Assembly (NCBI RefSeq): GCF_001708445.1
Contig: NZ_CP015637.1
Coordinates: 62,001 to 126,000 of the forward strand
DNA length: 64,000 nt
Direction of reading: 5' to 3'
From: Pseudomonas fluorescens
GTDB taxonomy: Bacteria > Pseudomonadota > Gammaproteobacteria > Pseudomonadales > Pseudomonadaceae
The translations under genes and the position numbers were made by a program. Numbering within the stretch: position 1 is the first letter of the stretch; every line of letters begins with the position of its first letter. Below are positions 1-8,179 of this stretch, one piece after another. Under the pieces are notes generated by a model that saw only the letters and a program-made list of their open reading frames with translations, ran no database searches and was not told the origin of the DNA.

Positions 1-2
1 TG

Positions 3-590
3 CAAGTGGCTGAAAAACGCCTGGACGCCAACTTCTTCCAGCACCAGCCGTACCTTGATGAGTTCAACAAAGCCAAGGGCACTCAGCTGGTGAGCGTCGG
101 CGCCGTGCACCTGGAGCCCCTGGGTGCTTACTCGAGCAAGTACAAAAAGCTGGAAGACCTGCCGGACGGTGCCAACGTAGTGATCCCGAACGACGCCACC
201 AATGGCGGCCGCGCGCTGTTGCTGCTGGCCAAGCACAACCTGATCACCCTGAAGGACCCGACCAACATCCTGTCGACCATCAAGGACATCACCGGCAACC
301 CGAAAAAACTCAAGTTCCGTGAACTGGAAGCCGCCACCCTGCCGCGTGTGCTGACCCAGGTCGACCTGGCGCTGATCAACACCAACTACGCGCTGGAAGC
401 CAAGCTGGACCCATCCAAGGACGCCCTGGTGATCGAAGGCAATGACTCGCCTTACGTGAACATCCTGGTAACCCGCGAAGACAACAAGGATTCGGACGCC
501 GTGAAAAAGCTGGTTGCCGCCCTGCACACGCCTGAGGTGAAGCAGTTCATCCAAGAGAAGTACAAAGGCGCAATCCTGCCGGCGTTCTGA
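3..590 (+). CDS. metQ: Methionine ABC transporter substrate-binding lipoprotein MetQ (5' end missing)
   Basis: This is the C-terminal 195 residues of an NlpA/MetQ-family periplasmic lipoprotein, which captures D/L-methionine for the MetNI ABC importer. The reading frame is open to the left edge, so the signal peptide, lipobox and about 60 residues lie outside the window (family length is about 260). The family blocks are clear: FQHQPYLDEFN at the start, VHLEPLGAYSSKYK, then IPNDATNGGRALLLL, and INTNYALEAKLDP in the ligand-binding cleft. A GTG at position 6 is internal and is not a start. metN and metI would be expected upstream. A REPIN follows the stop codon. The family is certain; methionine as ligand is inferred from the family. 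Confidence 0.93.
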   Translation, partial: QVAEKRLDANFFQHQPYLDEFNKAKGTQLVSVGAVHLEPLGAYSSKYKKLEDLPDGANVVIPNDATNGGRALLLLAKHNLITLKDPTNILSTIKDITGNPKKLKFRELEAATLPRVLTQVDLALINTNYALEAKLDPSKDALVIEGNDSPYVNILVTREDNKDSDAVKKLVAALHTPEVKQFIQEKYKGAILPAF

Positions 591-625
591 TCCGACTCGG
601 TCTCCAACACTCTGGAGATCAAAAA

Positions 626-717
626 ATGTGGGAGGGGGCTTGCCCCCGATTGCGGAGTATCAGTCGCTGCATCAGCTGACTGATCTGCCGCCATCGGGGG
701 CAAGCCCCCTCCCACAT
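626..717. repeat. REPIN (two inverted REP sequences)
   Basis: Two 25-base REP sequences in inverted orientation (atgtgggagggggcttgccc at the left, its reverse complement at 693-717) flank about 42 bases. This is the standard Pseudomonas REPIN form. It sits between the convergent metQ and sco ends and may stabilise transcript ends. Close copies occur at 6422-6510 and 62994-63081. Confidence 0.9.
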
Positions 718-734
718 GTGTTTTGTATTACCTG

Positions 735-1370
735 TTACTTGCGCTGTAACAACCCCGGCAACTGCGCCACCAGCTTCTGGTTGTTCAGCGGCGCGCGGAT
801 AAAGCCACGCTGGGTGCCATCCGGCCCAATCAGCGCGAGGTTACCGCTGTGGTCGACGGTGTAGTTGGGCTTGCTGGTATCCGCCGGAATGAACGGAATG
901 CTCACCGCATTCGACACCTTCTGCACATCGTCCACATTCGCGCCGGTCAAGCCCTGGAACTGCGGGTCGAAGTAGCCCAAGTACTGTTTGAGCTGGGTCG
1001 GTGTATCGCGGTTCGGGTCGACACTGACCAGGATCACCTGCAACTTATCCACAGCCTCCTTGGGCAGCTCGCTCTTGATCTGGCGCAGTTGGGCGAGCGT
1101 GGTGGGGCAGATGTCCGGGCAGAAGGTGTAGCCGAAGAACAGCAGGCTCCACTTGCCTTTCAATTCATTGACCAGCACCGGCTGGCCTTCCTGGTTAGTC
1201 ATGCTCACTGACGGCAGCTGGCGGCTTTGCGGCAGCAGGATGATACCTGCGTCGATCAAGGCGGTGGGGTCACCCTGGCCCTTGCCCGAGAGCACCTTGT
1301 TGACGGTCAGGCCCATGATCAACGCGACAATGGCCACCAGAATGAAGACAGTTTTTTGAGTTCGAGTCAT
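735..1370 (-). CDS. Sco1/SenC copper chaperone for cytochrome c oxidase
   Basis: A 211-residue Sco1/SenC/PrrC-family protein that delivers copper to the CuA centre of cytochrome oxidase subunit II, anchored in the inner membrane with a periplasmic thioredoxin fold. One N-terminal membrane helix (about residues 7-25) precedes the fold. The copper ligands are present: CxxxC in FCPDICP (Cys84, Cys88) and the conserved His174 in VDHSGN. The start chosen is the ATG at 1370, which overlaps the cyoE stop as ATGA. The frame stays open upstream, but that would run into cyoE. It is the last gene of the oxidase assembly cluster. A second, degenerate Sco-like protein is encoded at 3344-3928. Confidence 0.93.
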   Translation of the reverse strand: MTRTQKTVFILVAIVALIMGLTVNKVLSGKGQGDPTALIDAGIILLPQSRQLPSVSMTNQEGQPVLVNELKGKWSLLFFGYTFCPDICPTTLAQLRQIKSELPKEAVDKLQVILVSVDPNRDTPTQLKQYLGYFDPQFQGLTGANVDDVQKVSNAVSIPFIPADTSKPNYTVDHSGNLALIGPDGTQRGFIRAPLNNQKLVAQLPGLLQRK

Positions 1371-2266
1371 AGGTTCAACAGTAAGTAGTGATCTACGAGC
1401 AGGGCGATAAACAGCAGGAACAAGTACCAGATAGAGTACTTGAAGGTGTTGATCGCCGCGTGCGGCTGAGCGCCACGGTACAGCACCCAGGCCCATTGCA
1501 GAAAGCGTGCGCCCAAAACCAGCGCGCACGCCAGGTAGAGCAGGCCACTCATATGGATCACATAGGGCATCAAGCTCACCGCCAGCAGCGCGAAGGTGTA
1601 GAGCAGGATATGCACCTTGGTGTAGTGCTCACCATGGGTAACCGGCAGCATCGGGATATCGGCCTTGGCGTACTCCTCTTTGCGATGAATGGCCAGGGCC
1701 CAGAAATGCGGCGGGGTCCAGGCAAAGATGATCAGCACCAGCAGCAACGGTTCGGCGCTGATATGGCCGGTGACCGCAACCCATCCCAACAGCGGCGGAG
1801 CGGCGCCGGCCAGGCCGCCAATCACGATATTCTGCGGGGTCGCACGCTTGAGAAAACCGGTGTAGATCACCGCGTAGCCGAGCAGAGAGGCCAGCGTCAA
1901 CCAGGCCGCCAGCGGGTTGGTGAAGGCCAGCAACAGCGCGAGCCCTGCAACCGCCAGAAACAACGCAAAAGCCAACGCCGCAATAGGCGACACGCGCCCT
2001 TCCGCCATCGGCCGCTTGTGGGTGCGAGCCATCACCGCATCAATCCGCCGATCCACCACATGGTTGACCGCCGCCGCACCGCCGGCACACAGGGCAATGC
2101 CCAGGTTGCCGAACACCAGCACCGTCCACGGCACCCCTGCACGGGTGGCGAGGAACATGCCCACCAGGGAGGTGATGAGCATCAGCACCACCACTTTCGG
2201 TTTGGTCAGCTCCAGGTAGTCGCGCCAGACTGCCTGGCCGTGACGCGCGCCGATCAAGGTCGCCAT
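1367..2266 (-). CDS. cyoE: Heme O synthase (protoheme IX farnesyltransferase)
   Basis: This 299-residue UbiA-superfamily membrane prenyltransferase (CyoE/CtaB) adds a farnesyl group to heme b to give heme O, the precursor of heme A. The prenyl-diphosphate and magnesium site NxxxDxxxD is seen at residues 68-76 (NHVVDRRID), followed by the THKRP block. Hydrophobic stretches suggest about nine membrane helices. Its start overlaps the 3' end of ctaA by 13 bases and its stop overlaps the sco start, so the three genes are translationally coupled. Heme O made here is the substrate of the neighbouring CtaA. Pseudomonads often carry a second cyoE in a cyo operon, so the gene symbol could also be ctaB. 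Confidence 0.96.
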   Translation of the reverse strand: MATLIGARHGQAVWRDYLELTKPKVVVLMLITSLVGMFLATRAGVPWTVLVFGNLGIALCAGGAAAVNHVVDRRIDAVMARTHKRPMAEGRVSPIAALAFALFLAVAGLALLLAFTNPLAAWLTLASLLGYAVIYTGFLKRATPQNIVIGGLAGAAPPLLGWVAVTGHISAEPLLLVLIIFAWTPPHFWALAIHRKEEYAKADIPMLPVTHGEHYTKVHILLYTFALLAVSLMPYVIHMSGLLYLACALVLGARFLQWAWVLYRGAQPHAAINTFKYSIWYLFLLFIALLVDHYLLLNL

Positions 2267-3333
2267 GGCATCTCTCCTTTAAGGGTGGTGAGGCCGGATA
2301 CCGGCTTGCGCGGAAGGAAGCGCCAGCCGAACGGCAGTTGATGACGCACCCGAACCAGGCTGGTGCGGGCGTGGTAATTGACCAATACCAGGGTCAGCAA
2401 CAATGCTGCGCCGCCAGCATTGTGAGCGACTGCAACCGGCAGCGGCAGGTGGAAATACACGTTGCTCAGGCCCAGGCTGATTTGCGCCGCCAAAGCGATC
2501 AGCAACAGCCCCGCGAGCCGGGTCATGCCAACGACGCGCAACTGCCAGGCCAAGCCCAGCAGAACCAGGGTGACCAGCACCGCACCCACGCGGTGGGTCA
2601 GGTGAATGGCGGTGCGCGCGTCGCTGTCGAGCTGCCCGCCGAGATAATTGGGACCGATATGCTGGGTGAGGTGAAAACCATTGGCAAAGTCCGCCGCCGG
2701 CCACCACTGGCCATGGCAGGTGGGCAGGTCGATACAAGCCACCGCTGCGTAGTTGGAGCTGACCCAGCCGCCGAGCGCAATCTGCGCGATGACCAGCACC
2801 AACCCCGCGGTCGCCCAATATTGCAGGCGCCTGGGCACGATCAGCGCGGGCAGCACGCCGGACAGCCGCAGGGTCAGCAGGAACAACAGACTCAAGGTTG
2901 CGAAGCCGCCCAACAAATGTCCGGTCACGACTTGCGGCCAGAGTTTCAACGTGACCGTCCACATGCCAAACGCCGCCTGGGCAAACACCACCGCCAATAA
3001 AAACAGCGGCAACTTCACCGGCTGGCCCGGATCACGCCGATGGCTCCAGGCGCGCGCCGCCAGCAACACGATCAGCACGCCCAGGGTGCCAGCAAAGTAA
3101 CGGTGGACCATCTCGCTCCAGCCCTTTTCCGCCTCCACCGGCGTATCAGGGAAATGCAGTTCGGCATGGGCCAACTGGGCCTCGCTTTGCGGCACGCTGA
3201 TAAAGCCGTAGCAACCCGGCCAATCCGGACAACCCAGGCCGGCGTGTGTGAGGCGGGTATAGGCGCCGAGCAGCACAACGATCAGTGCCAGCAAGGTGGC
3301 AAACAACGCGAGGCGAAATCCAGGTTTGGCCAT
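2254..3333 (-). CDS. ctaA: Heme A synthase (COX15/CtaA family)
   Basis: A 359-residue polytopic membrane protein of the COX15/CtaA family, which oxidises the C8 methyl of heme O to a formyl group to make heme A for the aa3 oxidase. The N-terminal signature [19 protein letters not shown] covers the first helix and the extracytoplasmic cysteine pair. About eight helices are visible in two halves, with heme-ligand histidines in [15 protein letters not shown] and LTHRVGA. The length is normal for the proteobacterial type. It lies 10 bases downstream of the Sco-like gene and overlaps cyoE, so heme O and heme A synthesis are encoded in tandem. Confidence 0.95.
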   Translation of the reverse strand: MAKPGFRLALFATLLALIVVLLGAYTRLTHAGLGCPDWPGCYGFISVPQSEAQLAHAELHFPDTPVEAEKGWSEMVHRYFAGTLGVLIVLLAARAWSHRRDPGQPVKLPLFLLAVVFAQAAFGMWTVTLKLWPQVVTGHLLGGFATLSLLFLLTLRLSGVLPALIVPRRLQYWATAGLVLVIAQIALGGWVSSNYAAVACIDLPTCHGQWWPAADFANGFHLTQHIGPNYLGGQLDSDARTAIHLTHRVGAVLVTLVLLGLAWQLRVVGMTRLAGLLLIALAAQISLGLSNVYFHLPLPVAVAHNAGGAALLLTLVLVNYHARTSLVRVRHQLPFGWRFLPRKPVSGLTTLKGEMPWRP

Positions 3334-3343
3334 GACGATGCCC

Positions 3344-3928
3344 TTATCCGATGTTCGACAGTTTCAACAGGTGGCGCAGGTCGTTGAGCAAGTCCTTGCC
3401 CTTGACCTTGGCGTCGTAGCGCAGCACCAGGTTGCCGTGGGGGTCGACGATCCACAGTTGCGCGTCGCCCGGTGCGGCGGCGTTTTTGGTGAACGTCGAG
3501 AGATCCAGCGAGTAGCGCTGCAATTGCGGGTATTCGACCTTCAACTTGGCGTCATAGTCGGCACCGACCGGCTGTGCACTGGCCAGGGCATGGCTGGCGC
3601 GCGACGCATCGCGCCCCAGGCCGATCTGCAATTGGCGCGCGAGGTACACCAGTTGCTGGCAATCGGCGGCGCAGGCGGCGGGCGCGGTCACCAGCAACTG
3701 CCAGCGCTGTTCATCGGCCTGCACGCCAATATCGGCGCGGGTCTGACCCTTACCGATCAGTTCTCCGTGATAGCTGCGACTGTCCGGCACCCAGAACTGC
3801 AGTTTGTACATAAAGGTGGCCAGCGCCATCGGGCCGATCACCATCAGCAGGATCAGCATCAGTTGCCAGCGGCCTTTGCGCCGATCAGGCACCTCAGACA
3901 TGTTGGGTGGATTCATGGCCGTTCCCAT
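3344..3928 (-). CDS. Sco-like membrane-anchored thioredoxin-fold protein, probable oxidase assembly factor
   Basis: A 194-residue protein with one membrane helix (about residues 22-43) and a C-terminal domain that resembles Sco proteins. It has a CxxxC pair (CAADC, Cys86 and Cys90) at the place of the Sco copper site and a closing WIVDPHGNLVLRY strand. The conserved Sco histidine is not found at the matching position, so copper binding would differ. The ATG at 3928 was chosen because AAGGAG lies seven bases upstream. This start overlaps the 3' end of the SURF1 gene. An unannotated gene at this place is usual in pseudomonad cox clusters, which supports an assembly role, but its biochemical function is inferred. 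Confidence 0.75.
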   Translation of the reverse strand: MGTAMNPPNMSEVPDRRKGRWQLMLILLMVIGPMALATFMYKLQFWVPDSRSYHGELIGKGQTRADIGVQADEQRWQLLVTAPAACAADCQQLVYLARQLQIGLGRDASRASHALASAQPVGADYDAKLKVEYPQLQRYSLDLSTFTKNAAAPGDAQLWIVDPHGNLVLRYDAKVKGKDLLNDLRHLLKLSNIG

Positions 3929-4658
3929 GGGGCTTCTCCTTTGTGGTGTGCCATCCGAGGTAGAGGTAAAGCGCCAGTAGCGCCAGCGCCATGGCGAACC
4001 ACTGCACCGCGTAGGCCAGGTGTTTCTCCGGGCCCATCGCAACGATGGGCCAGGTGGTTTCGTACGTACCGGGGCCGGCTTCGGTGCGCAGTTCGTAGGC
4101 AAAACCGCTGCGTCCGAGCTCAGCCCATAGCGCAGCGGGGTGCAGCGCGGTCAACAGGCGCGGCCATTGCGCGGTCGTGGGGTCTGCATGCAACTGGAAT
4201 GTTTCGCCGGGCGCGACATACACCCAGGCGTCGAGATTCAAAGGCTGGTCGGGTGTGGTGAAGGCGGGAAGGGTGCGCCGATCCGGCCACGGCAACCAAC
4301 CGCGATTGAGCAACAGCCACAGGCCGCTGGCCTGGTCATGAAAGGGTTGCAGTAACTCGACACCGGCCTTCCCGTCGCGCATGCGGTTATCCAGCAACAC
4401 ACTGTGCTCGGCATCGAATTGTCCGCGCAGATGCACGCGGCGAAAGGCCGGGTCCGCCATGTCAGCGAGCTGCACACTGCTGATCGGCTCAGCCGCGCGG
4501 CGTTCGGCATAGCTGTCCACCAGCAACTGCTTCTCATGGCCGCGCGACAGTTGCCAGAAACCCAAGCCCACCATCAACGGCAGCAGAACCATCACCACCA
4601 AGGTCGGCGCGATACCTGGACGAAAGCGTTTCATGGCGCTGGCTATACTTGTTTTCAT
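3894..4658 (-). CDS. SURF1-family cytochrome c oxidase assembly protein
   Basis: A 254-residue SURF1/Shy1 homologue. SURF1 proteins help insert heme A into subunit I. The two diagnostic membrane helices are present: an N-terminal one ending in GFWQLSRGHEKQ (about residues 18-38), and a C-terminal one beginning in the PEKHLAYAVQWF motif (about residues 210-235). The large loop between them lies in the periplasm (LLNRGW, TYETTWPI). The start could instead be the ATG eight codons downstream (4634); neither has a strong ribosome-binding site. The gene faces away from the DUF2909 gene, so it is probably the first gene of the SURF1/Sco-like/ctaA/cyoE/sco unit. Confidence 0.92.
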   Translation of the reverse strand: MKTSIASAMKRFRPGIAPTLVVMVLLPLMVGLGFWQLSRGHEKQLLVDSYAERRAAEPISSVQLADMADPAFRRVHLRGQFDAEHSVLLDNRMRDGKAGVELLQPFHDQASGLWLLLNRGWLPWPDRRTLPAFTTPDQPLNLDAWVYVAPGETFQLHADPTTAQWPRLLTALHPAALWAELGRSGFAYELRTEAGPGTYETTWPIVAMGPEKHLAYAVQWFAMALALLALYLYLGWHTTKEKPHGNGHESTQHV

Positions 4659-4708
4659 TGCCCGCCCATCCCCTCACCTCAATGCCCACCGAAGCCAGGA
4701 ACCAGACC

Positions 4709-4912
4709 ATGCTCAAAGCCGCCATTGCCCTGATGCTGATCGCGACCGTCGTGAGCCTGTTCAGTGGCTTGTTCTTCCTGGTCAAGGACGAGGGCAACTC
4801 CAACCGCCTCGTCACTGCCTTGACCGTGCGTGTCGTACTGGCCGTGATCACCGTGGCATTGATCGCCTGGGGCTTTTTCAGCGGCCAACTGGTGTCTCAC
4901 GCGCCTTGGTAA
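4709..4912 (+). CDS. DUF2909 twin-transmembrane protein
   Basis: A 67-residue protein made almost entirely of two membrane helices (about residues 3-23 and 38-58) joined by a short polar turn, VKDEGNSNRL, and ending in SGQLVSHAPW. This matches the DUF2909 family found in proteobacterial cox clusters, whose function is not established. Longer starts at 4649 and 4682 are open, but the ATG at 4709 has AGGA nine bases upstream and gives the usual family length. It is on the opposite strand to all the oxidase genes, convergent with subunit III and divergent from SURF1, so it splits the cluster into two transcription units. Confidence 0.82.
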   Translation: MLKAAIALMLIATVVSLFSGLFFLVKDEGNSNRLVTALTVRVVLAVITVALIAWGFFSGQLVSHAPW

Positions 4913-4918
4913 GTCGCC

Positions 4919-5806
4919 TCACAGCACATAGACGAAGAAAAACAGCCCGATCCACACCACATCCACAAAGTGCCAATACCAACTGGCCGCCTCGAAACCG
5001 AACTGATGCTCGGCATTGAAGTGCCCGCGCAGGATGCGCATCAGCATCACAAACAAAATGATGGTGCCGATGGTCACGTGGGCGCCGTGAAAGCCCGTGA
5101 GCATGAAGAAGGTCGCGCCGTACACGCCCGAGCCCAGGGTCAGGCCCAGCTCTTTATAGGCATGGATGTATTCCTCGGCCTGGAACCCGAGAAATCCCAA
5201 CCCCAACAGTACGGTGATCGCCAACCAGAGCTTCAGCGCGCCACGGTGCCCTTTACGCAAGGCATGGTGGGCAATGGTGATGGTCACGCTGGAGCTCACC
5301 AGCAGGATGGTGTTGACCAGCGGCAGGCCCCACGGGCTGATGGTGCCCTCGGGCGCGGGATACAGCTTGGGATCAGGGTTATTGAGCAACGGCCAGGTGA
5401 ACTCGAAGTTCGGCCACAGCATGTGCGCGATGCCCTTATGACCTTCGCCGCCCAACCAAGGCCCGGACATGTGCCGCACATAAAACAACGCGCCGAAGAA
5501 CGCGATAAAAAACATCACCTCGGAAAAGATGAACCAGGTCATGCCCCAACGAAACGAGCGATCCATCTGCGCGCTGTACAGCCCGGCACGGCTTTCCTTG
5601 ATCACTGCACCAAACCAGCCGAACAGCATGTAGGCCAGCAGCAGACCACCGACGAAAAAGATCCACGGGCCGTGGGATTCCGGGCGGGCGGCCTTCAGAT
5701 CGTTGAACCACACGGCCAGGCCATACACGGTGACCAGCATGCCAAGGGTGGCAATTATCGGCCATTTGCTTTGCGCCGGTACGTAGTACGTATCATGAGT
5801 CGACAT
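4919..5806 (-). CDS. Cytochrome c oxidase subunit III
   Basis: A 295-residue COX3/CtaE/CoxC-type subunit of the heme-copper oxidase, with seven predicted membrane helices and no redox cofactor of its own. Typical blocks are STHDTYYVPAQSKWP at the N terminus, the FFIAFFGALFYVRH helix, TILLVSSSVTITIAHHAL, and the C-terminal GFHGAHVTIGTI and SWYWHFVDVVWIGLF. The last is the most conserved part of the family. The enlarged loop (WLGGEGHKGIAHMLWPNFEF) is common in proteobacterial aa3 enzymes. It is 35 bases downstream of the Cox11 gene and is the last gene of the coxBA unit. Confidence 0.97.
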   Translation of the reverse strand: MSTHDTYYVPAQSKWPIIATLGMLVTVYGLAVWFNDLKAARPESHGPWIFFVGGLLLAYMLFGWFGAVIKESRAGLYSAQMDRSFRWGMTWFIFSEVMFFIAFFGALFYVRHMSGPWLGGEGHKGIAHMLWPNFEFTWPLLNNPDPKLYPAPEGTISPWGLPLVNTILLVSSSVTITIAHHALRKGHRGALKLWLAITVLLGLGFLGFQAEEYIHAYKELGLTLGSGVYGATFFMLTGFHGAHVTIGTIILFVMLMRILRGHFNAEHQFGFEAASWYWHFVDVVWIGLFFFVYVL

Positions 5807-5841
5807 GTATTCGTTCTCCTGATTAAGCGGGCAAACAGTAG

Positions 5842-6393
5842 CTAGCCGCCGCTATGGACAGCCACCGGTGGTTGGCGCGCAGTGATATCGAACAGCGTGT
5901 ACGCCAGGGTCAAATGCTTCACATCCTTGGGCATATCGCGATCGACGATAAAGCGTACTGGCATCTCGATGCGCTGGCCTGGCTGCAGCACTTGCTGGGT
6001 GAAGCAAAAACATTCGGTCTTGTGGAAGTACATCGCCGCTTCGGCCGGGGAAATACTCGGCACCGCCTGGGCCGTCATCGGTTTGTCAGTGGGGTTGTAG
6101 GCCACGAACAGCATCTCCGTCACAGCACCGGGATTGACCACCACCTCGTCTGCCTTGGAGTGGAACTCCCAGACCATGTCGATGGCATTGGTGGACAGGA
6201 ACTGCACCCGCACCTGCCGCGCAGGGTCGACAATCTGTTCGCCCTCGTACTGCCCGGCCGTCTTGCCGTTGATACCGAACGCCTTGCACATCACGTCGTA
6301 GATCGGCACCAGGGCAAAGCCGAAGGCAAACATCGCCACCACCAGGATCAGCAGGCGGGTGACCAGGCGCTTGAGCGGTACGGAGTCAGCCAT
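5842..6393 (-). CDS. Cytochrome c oxidase assembly protein CtaG/Cox11
   Basis: A 183-residue Cox11-family copper chaperone that supplies copper to the CuB site of subunit I. One N-terminal membrane helix (about residues 10-30) is followed by a periplasmic immunoglobulin-like domain. The copper-binding CFCF motif is present (HKTECFCFTQQ, Cys128 and Cys130), as is the conserved juxtamembrane cysteine in YDVMCKAFG. The ATG at 6393 was preferred to a GTG three codons upstream because it is preceded by GGGTGG at normal spacing. It lies between the subunit I and III genes, but a REPIN separates it from subunit I. Confidence 0.95.
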   Translation of the reverse strand: MADSVPLKRLVTRLLILVVAMFAFGFALVPIYDVMCKAFGINGKTAGQYEGEQIVDPARQVRVQFLSTNAIDMVWEFHSKADEVVVNPGAVTEMLFVAYNPTDKPMTAQAVPSISPAEAAMYFHKTECFCFTQQVLQPGQRIEMPVRFIVDRDMPKDVKHLTLAYTLFDITARQPPVAVHSGG

Positions 6394-6421
6394 GTCGCCC
6401 ACCCAGCGTGAATGAGGTCAA

Positions 6422-6510
6422 TGTGGGAAGGGGCTTGCCCCCAATGGCTGTTTTACAACCAAGGATGATGTCAGCGGACACACCGCCATCGGGGGCAAGC
6501 CCCCTCCCAC
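6422..6510. repeat. REPIN between the subunit I gene and cox11
   Basis: Two inverted REP sequences (tgtgggaaggggcttgcccc at the left, the matching arm at 6488-6510) separated by about 45 bases. The left arm has one base change from the usual agggggct core. It fills most of the 138-base gap inside the oxidase operon and could form a large hairpin in the mRNA. Confidence 0.88.
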
Positions 6511-6531
6511 AGGGGATCATCGGGGACCTGT

Positions 6532-8121
6532 TCATTTGACCTCCGGTGGCGTGGTGAAGGTGTGGTACGGCGCGGGCGAGGGCACGCTCCACTCCAGGCC
6601 TTCGGCGCCATCCCACGGCTTGGCCGGCGCCGGCGGGCCGCCGCGGATGCACTTGATCACGATAAACAGGAAGAAGATCTGCGTGGCGCCGAACATAAAG
6701 GCACCAATGGACGAAACCATGTTGAAGTCGGCAAATTGCAGGTTGTAGTCCGGCACCCGGCGCGGCATGCCGGCCAGTCCCACGAAGTGCATCGGGAAGA
6801 ACGCCATGTTCATGCCCACGAAAGACAACCAGAAATGCAGCTTGCCCAGGGTTTCGTCGTACATGTGGCCAGTCCATTTCGGCAGCCAGTAGTAGGCAGA
6901 GGCGAAGATGCCGAAGATCGCACCGGGCACCAGTACGTAATGGAAATGCGCCACCACGAAGTAGGTGTCGTGGTACTGGAAGTCCGCCGGGGCAATCGCC
7001 AGCATCAGCCCGGAGAAGCCGCCGATGGTGAACAGGATCACGAACGCCACCGCGAACAGCATCGGTGTTTCGAACGTCAGCGAGCCTTGCCACATGGTGC
7101 TGACCCAGTTGAACACCTTCACGCCCGTGGGCACCGCAATCAGCAACGTGGCGTACATGAAAAACAACTCGCCGACCAACGGAATGCCCACCACGAACAT
7201 ATGGTGCGCCCACACGATAAACGACAGGAACGCGATACTCGCCGTGGCGTACACCATCGATGTGTAGCCGAACAACGGCTTGCGCGAGAAGGTCGGGATG
7301 ATCGAGCTGACGGCACCGAACGCCGGCAGGATCATGATGTACACCTCGGGGTGGCCGAAGAACCAGAACACATGCTGGAACAGCACCGGATCACCACCGC
7401 CGGCCGCACTGAAGAAGCTGGTGCCGAAGTGAATATCCATCAGCATCATGGTCACACAGCCCGCCAGCACCGGCATCACCGCGATCAGCAGGAAGGCGGT
7501 GATCAGCCAGGTCCAGACGAACAACGGCATTTTCATCAGGGTCATGCCGGGTGCGCGCAGGTTGAGGATGGTGGCGACCACGTTGATCGCGCCCATGATC
7601 GAACTGATGCCCATCAAGTGGATGGCAAAGATGAAGAACGTCACGCTTTCTGGCGCGTAGGTGGTGGACAGCGGGGCGTAGAAGGTCCAGCCGAAGTTTG
7701 GCCCACCGCCCGGAGTGAACAGGGTCGAAACCAGCAGCAGGAATGCCGCCGGCAGCAGCCAGAAGCTGAAGTTGTTCATGCGCGGCAGGGCCATGTCCGG
7801 CGCACCGATCATCAGCGGGATCATCCAGTTGGCCAGGCCGACAAACGCCGGCATCACCGCACCGAACACCATGATCAAGCCGTGCATGGTGGTCATCTGG
7901 TTGAAGAACGCAGGCTCCACGATCTGCAGGCCGGGCTGGAACAGCTCGGCACGGATCACCATGGCGAACGAGCCGCCCAACAGGAACATGGTGAAGGCAA
8001 ACCACAGGTACATGGTGCCGATATCTTTGTGGTTGGTGGTCAGCACCCAGCGCATCAAACCCTTGGCGGGGCCGTGGGCATGGTCACCGGCGTGGCCATG
8101 GTCATCGATCACAGCGCTCAT
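6532..8121 (-). CDS. ctaD: Cytochrome c oxidase subunit I (aa3 type)
   Basis: A 529-residue catalytic heme-copper oxidase subunit with 12 membrane helices that binds low-spin heme a and the heme a3-CuB centre reducing oxygen to water. Visible ligands are His80 for heme a (TTMHG), the CuB/cross-linked tyrosine motif HPEVY at residues 257-261, the WAHHMF histidine pair near 306, and the AHFHYVL heme ligands in helix X. The D- and K-channel features and length match the A1-type mitochondrial-like oxidases. The N terminus is His-rich (DDHGHAGDHAHG). In pseudomonads this subunit is also called coxA. It is 58 bases downstream of the subunit II gene. Confidence 0.98.
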   Translation of the reverse strand: MSAVIDDHGHAGDHAHGPAKGLMRWVLTTNHKDIGTMYLWFAFTMFLLGGSFAMVIRAELFQPGLQIVEPAFFNQMTTMHGLIMVFGAVMPAFVGLANWMIPLMIGAPDMALPRMNNFSFWLLPAAFLLLVSTLFTPGGGPNFGWTFYAPLSTTYAPESVTFFIFAIHLMGISSIMGAINVVATILNLRAPGMTLMKMPLFVWTWLITAFLLIAVMPVLAGCVTMMLMDIHFGTSFFSAAGGGDPVLFQHVFWFFGHPEVYIMILPAFGAVSSIIPTFSRKPLFGYTSMVYATASIAFLSFIVWAHHMFVVGIPLVGELFFMYATLLIAVPTGVKVFNWVSTMWQGSLTFETPMLFAVAFVILFTIGGFSGLMLAIAPADFQYHDTYFVVAHFHYVLVPGAIFGIFASAYYWLPKWTGHMYDETLGKLHFWLSFVGMNMAFFPMHFVGLAGMPRRVPDYNLQFADFNMVSSIGAFMFGATQIFFLFIVIKCIRGGPPAPAKPWDGAEGLEWSVPSPAPYHTFTTPPEVK

Positions 8122-8179
8122 GGCCGTTCTCCTGCAAGCGAGTGGGCGGGGCGGTTCGGGGCATATGCAATGAATGAAG

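Noticed and set aside
628..864. Small open frames starting inside REPINs (also near 62979-63167 and 37864-38130)
   Set aside because: Their N-terminal peptides (MGGGLPP and the like) simply translate the REP sequence and recur at each copy.
1371..1529. N-terminal extension of the Sco1 frame inside cyoE
   Set aside because: The extension lies wholly within cyoE, lacks a ribosome-binding site and is not hydrophobic; the ATGA overlap start fits the family length.
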